NCBI GenBank assembly: GCA_031422295.1
Contig: JANOQM010000030.1
Span: 133,184-197,183 of the forward strand
Origin: JANOMH01 sp031422295
Lineage (GTDB): Bacteria; Pseudomonadota; Alphaproteobacteria; Rhodobacterales; Rhodobacteraceae
Direction: 5' to 3'
DNA length: 64,000 bases
The notes beneath the pieces were generated by a model. The model saw only the letters and a list, made by a program, of their open reading frames with translations, had not been told where the DNA came from and ran no database searches. Positions 61,494-64,000 of the stretch are shown here, piece by piece. Position numbers and translations under genes: made by a program. The first letter of the stretch is position 1. Each line of letters opens with the position of its first letter.

Positions 61494-63170
61494 ATGACCT
61501 TTAAAACCGACATCCAGATTGCCCGCGAAGCCACCAAGCGCCCGATACAGGAGATTGGTGCAAAACTGGGGATCGGGTCGGACGACCTGCTGCCGTATGG
61601 CCATGATAAGGCAAAGCTGTCGCAACGGTTTATTGACGAGGTGCAGGGGCGCAAGAATGGCAAGCTGATCCTTGTCACCGCAATCAACCCGACCCCGGCG
61701 GGCGAGGGCAAGACCACGACAACGGTGGGTCTGGGCGATGGGTTGAACCGGATCGGTAAGAAGGCCGCCGTGTGTATCCGCGAGGCGTCGCTGGGGCCAA
61801 ACTTCGGGATGAAGGGCGGCGCTGCGGGCGGTGGATACGCGCAAGTGGTGCCGATGGAGGATATGAACCTGCATTTCACCGGCGATTTTCATGCGATCAC
61901 CAGCGCCCATAACCTGCTGTCTGCGATGATCGACAACCACATCTATTGGGGCAATGAGCTGGAGATCGACATCCGCCGTGTCGTCTGGCGGCGGGTGCTG
62001 GACATGAACGACCGGGCCCTGCGGCAGATCACGGCCTCGCTGGGCGGGGTGGCCAACGGGTTCCCGCGCGAAACCGGGTTCGATATTACCGTCGCCTCCG
62101 AAGTCATGGCGATCCTGTGTCTGGCGCGCAATCTGGCCGATCTGGAAAAGCGGCTGGGCGATATGATTGTCGCCTACCGCCGCGATAAAACCCCGGTTTT
62201 CTGCCGCGATATCAAGGCGGATGGCGCGATGACTGTGCTGCTGAAGGATGCAATGCAGCCCAATCTGGTGCAGACGCTGGAAAACAACCCGGCCTTTGTG
62301 CACGGCGGCCCGTTTGCAAATATCGCGCATGGCTGCAATTCGGTGACGGCCACGACCACAGCGCTGAAAATTGCCGATTATGTGGTGACCGAGGCTGGGT
62401 TTGGGGCCGATCTTGGCGCTGAAAAGTTCATGAACATCAAATGCCGCAAGGCAGGGATTGCGCCCGATGCTGTGGTGATTGTAGCCACGGTGCGGGCGAT
62501 GAAGATGAATGGCGGCGTGGCCAAGGCTGATCTGGGCGTCGAAAACGTCGTTGCGGTGCAAAAGGGCTGCGCCAATCTGGGCCGCCATATTAGTAATATC
62601 AAAGGCTTCGGCGTGCCTGCAGTCGTCGCCATCAACCATTTCGTCAGCGATACCGATGCCGAAATTCAGGCGGTCAAGGATTATGTCGCGGCCCAAGGGT
62701 CCGAGGCGATTTTGTGCAAGCATTGGGCTTTGGGCAGCGCCGGGATCGAGGATCTGGCGCATAAAGTCGTGGCATTGGCCGAAAGCGGGCAGGCGCAGTT
62801 TGCGGTTTTGTATCCCGATGACATGCCGCTGTTCCAGAAAATCGAGACGATTGCCAAGCGGATTTATCATGCGGATGGCGTGATTGCCGATAAATCGGTG
62901 CGCGATCAACTGCATGTCTGGGAACAGCAGGGCTACGGTAACCTGCCGATCTGTATGGCCAAAACCCAATATTCATTCACCACCGATCCCACCCAGCGTG
63001 GCGCACCCACGGGCCATTCGGTGCCGGTGCGCGAAGTGCGGTTAAGTGCGGGGGCAGGGTTTGTCGTGGTGATCTGCGGCGAGATCATGACGATGCCCGG
63101 CCTGCCGCGCGTGCCCAGCGCCGAAACCATCCGGCTGAATGCGGCGGGTCAGATCGAAGGGCTGTTCTAA
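61494..63170 (+). CDS. fhs: Formate-tetrahydrofolate ligase
   Basis: A 558-residue enzyme that makes 10-formyl-tetrahydrofolate from formate and ATP. The P-loop is T-P-A-G-E-G-K-T-T-T-T-V-G-L, R-E-A-S-L-G-P-N-F-G-M-K-G-G-A-A-G-G-G-Y follows, and F-T-G-D-F-H-A-I is also a family landmark. The ATG at 61494 has an AAGGGA site upstream and gives the family start; the open frame back to 61398 is not conserved in look. folD lies downstream, so the two give a formate-to-methylene-THF route, as in methylotrophy-linked C1 metabolism. Confidence 0.97.
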   Translation: MTFKTDIQIAREATKRPIQEIGAKLGIGSDDLLPYGHDKAKLSQRFIDEVQGRKNGKLILVTAINPTPAGEGKTTTTVGLGDGLNRIGKKAAVCIREASLGPNFGMKGGAAGGGYAQVVPMEDMNLHFTGDFHAITSAHNLLSAMIDNHIYWGNELEIDIRRVVWRRVLDMNDRALRQITASLGGVANGFPRETGFDITVASEVMAILCLARNLADLEKRLGDMIVAYRRDKTPVFCRDIKADGAMTVLLKDAMQPNLVQTLENNPAFVHGGPFANIAHGCNSVTATTTALKIADYVVTEAGFGADLGAEKFMNIKCRKAGIAPDAVVIVATVRAMKMNGGVAKADLGVENVVAVQKGCANLGRHISNIKGFGVPAVVAINHFVSDTDAEIQAVKDYVAAQGSEAILCKHWALGSAGIEDLAHKVVALAESGQAQFAVLYPDDMPLFQKIETIAKRIYHADGVIADKSVRDQLHVWEQQGYGNLPICMAKTQYSFTTDPTQRGAPTGHSVPVREVRLSAGAGFVVVICGEIMTMPGLPRVPSAETIRLNAAGQIEGLF

Positions 63171-63236
63171 ACTGCCGCATTGATCTTTCTGGTCGCTGGT
63201 CCGAAAAGAGGGCAGTGACCGACAGAAAGAATTGAA

Positions 63237-63566
63237 GTGAAAAAAGCCGCTGAATGCACATCGATGACCGAGATTCGGGCCGAGATTGACCGGCTGGATC
63301 AGGACCTTGTGCGCCTGTTCGCCGAACGCGCCACTTATATTGACCGCGCATCCGAGATTAAGGCGACGGTTAATCTGCCCGCGCGGATCGGGTCCCGGGT
63401 CGAGGAAGTGGTGACCAATGTGCGCGCCCATGCGCTGACCTATGGCCTGCCGCCAGATCTGGTCGAAAAACTGTGGCGGCGGCTGATTGACTGGTCGATT
63501 GCCCGCGAAGAAAGCAGGCTTGGCCCCGATAGTCTGCGATCCGATGATTTTAAAAAGGACGAATGA
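63237..63566 (+). CDS. Chorismate mutase (AroQ class)
   Basis: A 109-residue all-helical chorismate mutase. The first helix has I-R-A-E-I-D-R-L-D-Q-D-L-V-R-L-F-A-E-R, with the active-site Arg residues, followed by R-A-S-E-I-K and a final helix with W-R-R-L-I-D-W-S-I-A-R-E-E. Close to PchB-type proteins, so isochorismate-pyruvate lyase is possible, but no siderophore genes are nearby. The start is GTG 63237 or ATG 63264. It sits between fhs and folD, the latter overlapping nothing but starting directly after its stop. Confidence 0.88.
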   Translation: MKKAAECTSMTEIRAEIDRLDQDLVRLFAERATYIDRASEIKATVNLPARIGSRVEEVVTNVRAHALTYGLPPDLVEKLWRRLIDWSIAREESRLGPDSLRSDDFKKDE

Positions 63567-64000
63567 ATGACGGCTCATGTGATCGATGGTAAAGCCTTTG
63601 CCGCCACGGTGCGTGCCAAGGTTGCGGCCCATGTCGCCCGGATCAAGGACGAGGCGGGGGTTGTGCCTGGTCTGGCCGTCGTGCTGGTCGGACAAGACTC
63701 TGCGTCTGAGGTCTATGTCCGGGCCAAGGGCAAGCAGACCGTCGAAGTGGGAATGTCATCTTTCGAACATAGGCTGTCTGTAGACACAACCGAGGCTAAT
63801 TTGCTGGCGGTAGTCCACGCGTTGAATGCCGATCCAAAAATTCACGGCATTCTTGTGCAGTTACCGCTGCCTGCTCATCTGAACTCTGACCTGATCATCA
63901 ATGCGATTGACCCGGCCAAGGATGTCGATGGCTTTCACATTTCGAACGTGGGGCTTTTGGGGACGGGACAAAAGGCGATGGTGCCCTGCACGCCGCTGGG
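63567..64000 (+). CDS. folD: Bifunctional methylene-THF dehydrogenase/cyclohydrolase FolD (partial)
   Basis: The first 144 residues are in the window; the gene runs off the right edge. Motifs seen: V-P-G-L-A-V-V-L-V-G-x-D-x-A-S-x-V-Y-V-R-x-K (with the Lys/Tyr active site), G-I-L-V-Q-L-P-L-P and D-P-A-K-D-V-D-G-F-H, then V-P-C-T-P-L-G at the edge. It interconverts methylene-, methenyl- and formyl-THF. It starts directly after the chorismate mutase stop codon and is co-directional with fhs. Confidence 0.96.
   Translation, partial: MTAHVIDGKAFAATVRAKVAAHVARIKDEAGVVPGLAVVLVGQDSASEVYVRAKGKQTVEVGMSSFEHRLSVDTTEANLLAVVHALNADPKIHGILVQLPLPAHLNSDLIINAIDPAKDVDGFHISNVGLLGTGQKAMVPCTPL

Noticed and set aside
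61452..62969. 505-codon open frame on the minus strand
   Set aside because: It is the antisense shadow of fhs, whose motifs are unambiguous; its translation is rich in His, Arg and Gln and has no domain look.

Overview
The window is GC-rich, tightly packed bacterial chromosome. Gene content and order point to an alphaproteobacterium of the Rhodobacterales (Roseobacter/Rhodobacter type). The ruvC-ruvA-ruvB / ybgC-tolQRAB-pal-cpoB-tilS-ftsH block, a phosphatidylcholine synthase, an LdtR-type MarR regulator, ThyX, TamAB and a DUF1127 protein all fit. That assignment is inference: there is no rRNA gene to confirm it, and I saw no tRNA genes.

Layout. 1-6.9 kb: end of a membrane protein, a MATE transporter, a two-gene CDP-DAG/CDP-alcohol phospholipid operon (YnbA/YnbB type), an aminotransferase-VOC-unknown operon, sdhE, ldtR and a glyoxalase. 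6.9-10.4 kb: a Slam outer-membrane exporter with its putative surface lipoprotein client, then thyX. 10.4-13.1 kb is an accessory island: a Panacea-domain gene overlapping an unknown gene (candidate toxin-antitoxin pair), a REP-associated tyrosine transposase (RAYT), and a Phd/Doc toxin-antitoxin module. 13.1-16.9 kb: DUF2177, cold-shock and ArsC-like genes, then a bufferin-type operon (bufA1, MNIO enzyme bufB, bufC, doxX). 17-31.4 kb: thrS, a hydrolase, the tamA-tamB export pair, truA, ycjX-ycjF and an FAD monooxygenase. 31.5-42.9 kb: ileS (with an editing domain that looks recombinant), an O6-alkylguanine transferase-like gene, a DMT transporter, pcs, xerC-DUF484, a SulP-STAS-cNMP transporter, a transaldolase-like gene, and a divergent NmrA/HxlR pair with a perfect palindromic operator. 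43-47.7 kb: priA, msrA, prmA and two small genes. 48-60.7 kb: the ruvCAB, tol-pal, tilS and ftsH block. 60.8-64 kb: a MOSC protein and the one-carbon genes fhs and folD flanking a chorismate mutase; folD runs off the end.

Two repeat families run through the intergenic spaces. The first is a palindrome with arms GTAAGGTGGGT/ACCCACCTTAC, often in inverted pairs, resembling REPs/REPINs. It shares a layout with palindromes inside and beside the RAYT gene, which probably mobilises or once mobilised them. The second is a non-palindromic tail motif, CTCCGGCGGGGATATTT plus an ACAAAAGAA-like end, found just after stop codons.

The most interesting points are the bufferin operon with a REP palindrome between the metallophore gene and its maturation genes, the Slam/lipoprotein pair, the Panacea pair with an unrecognised partner, the RAYT carrying in-frame copies of its own palindromes, and the mosaic ileS.
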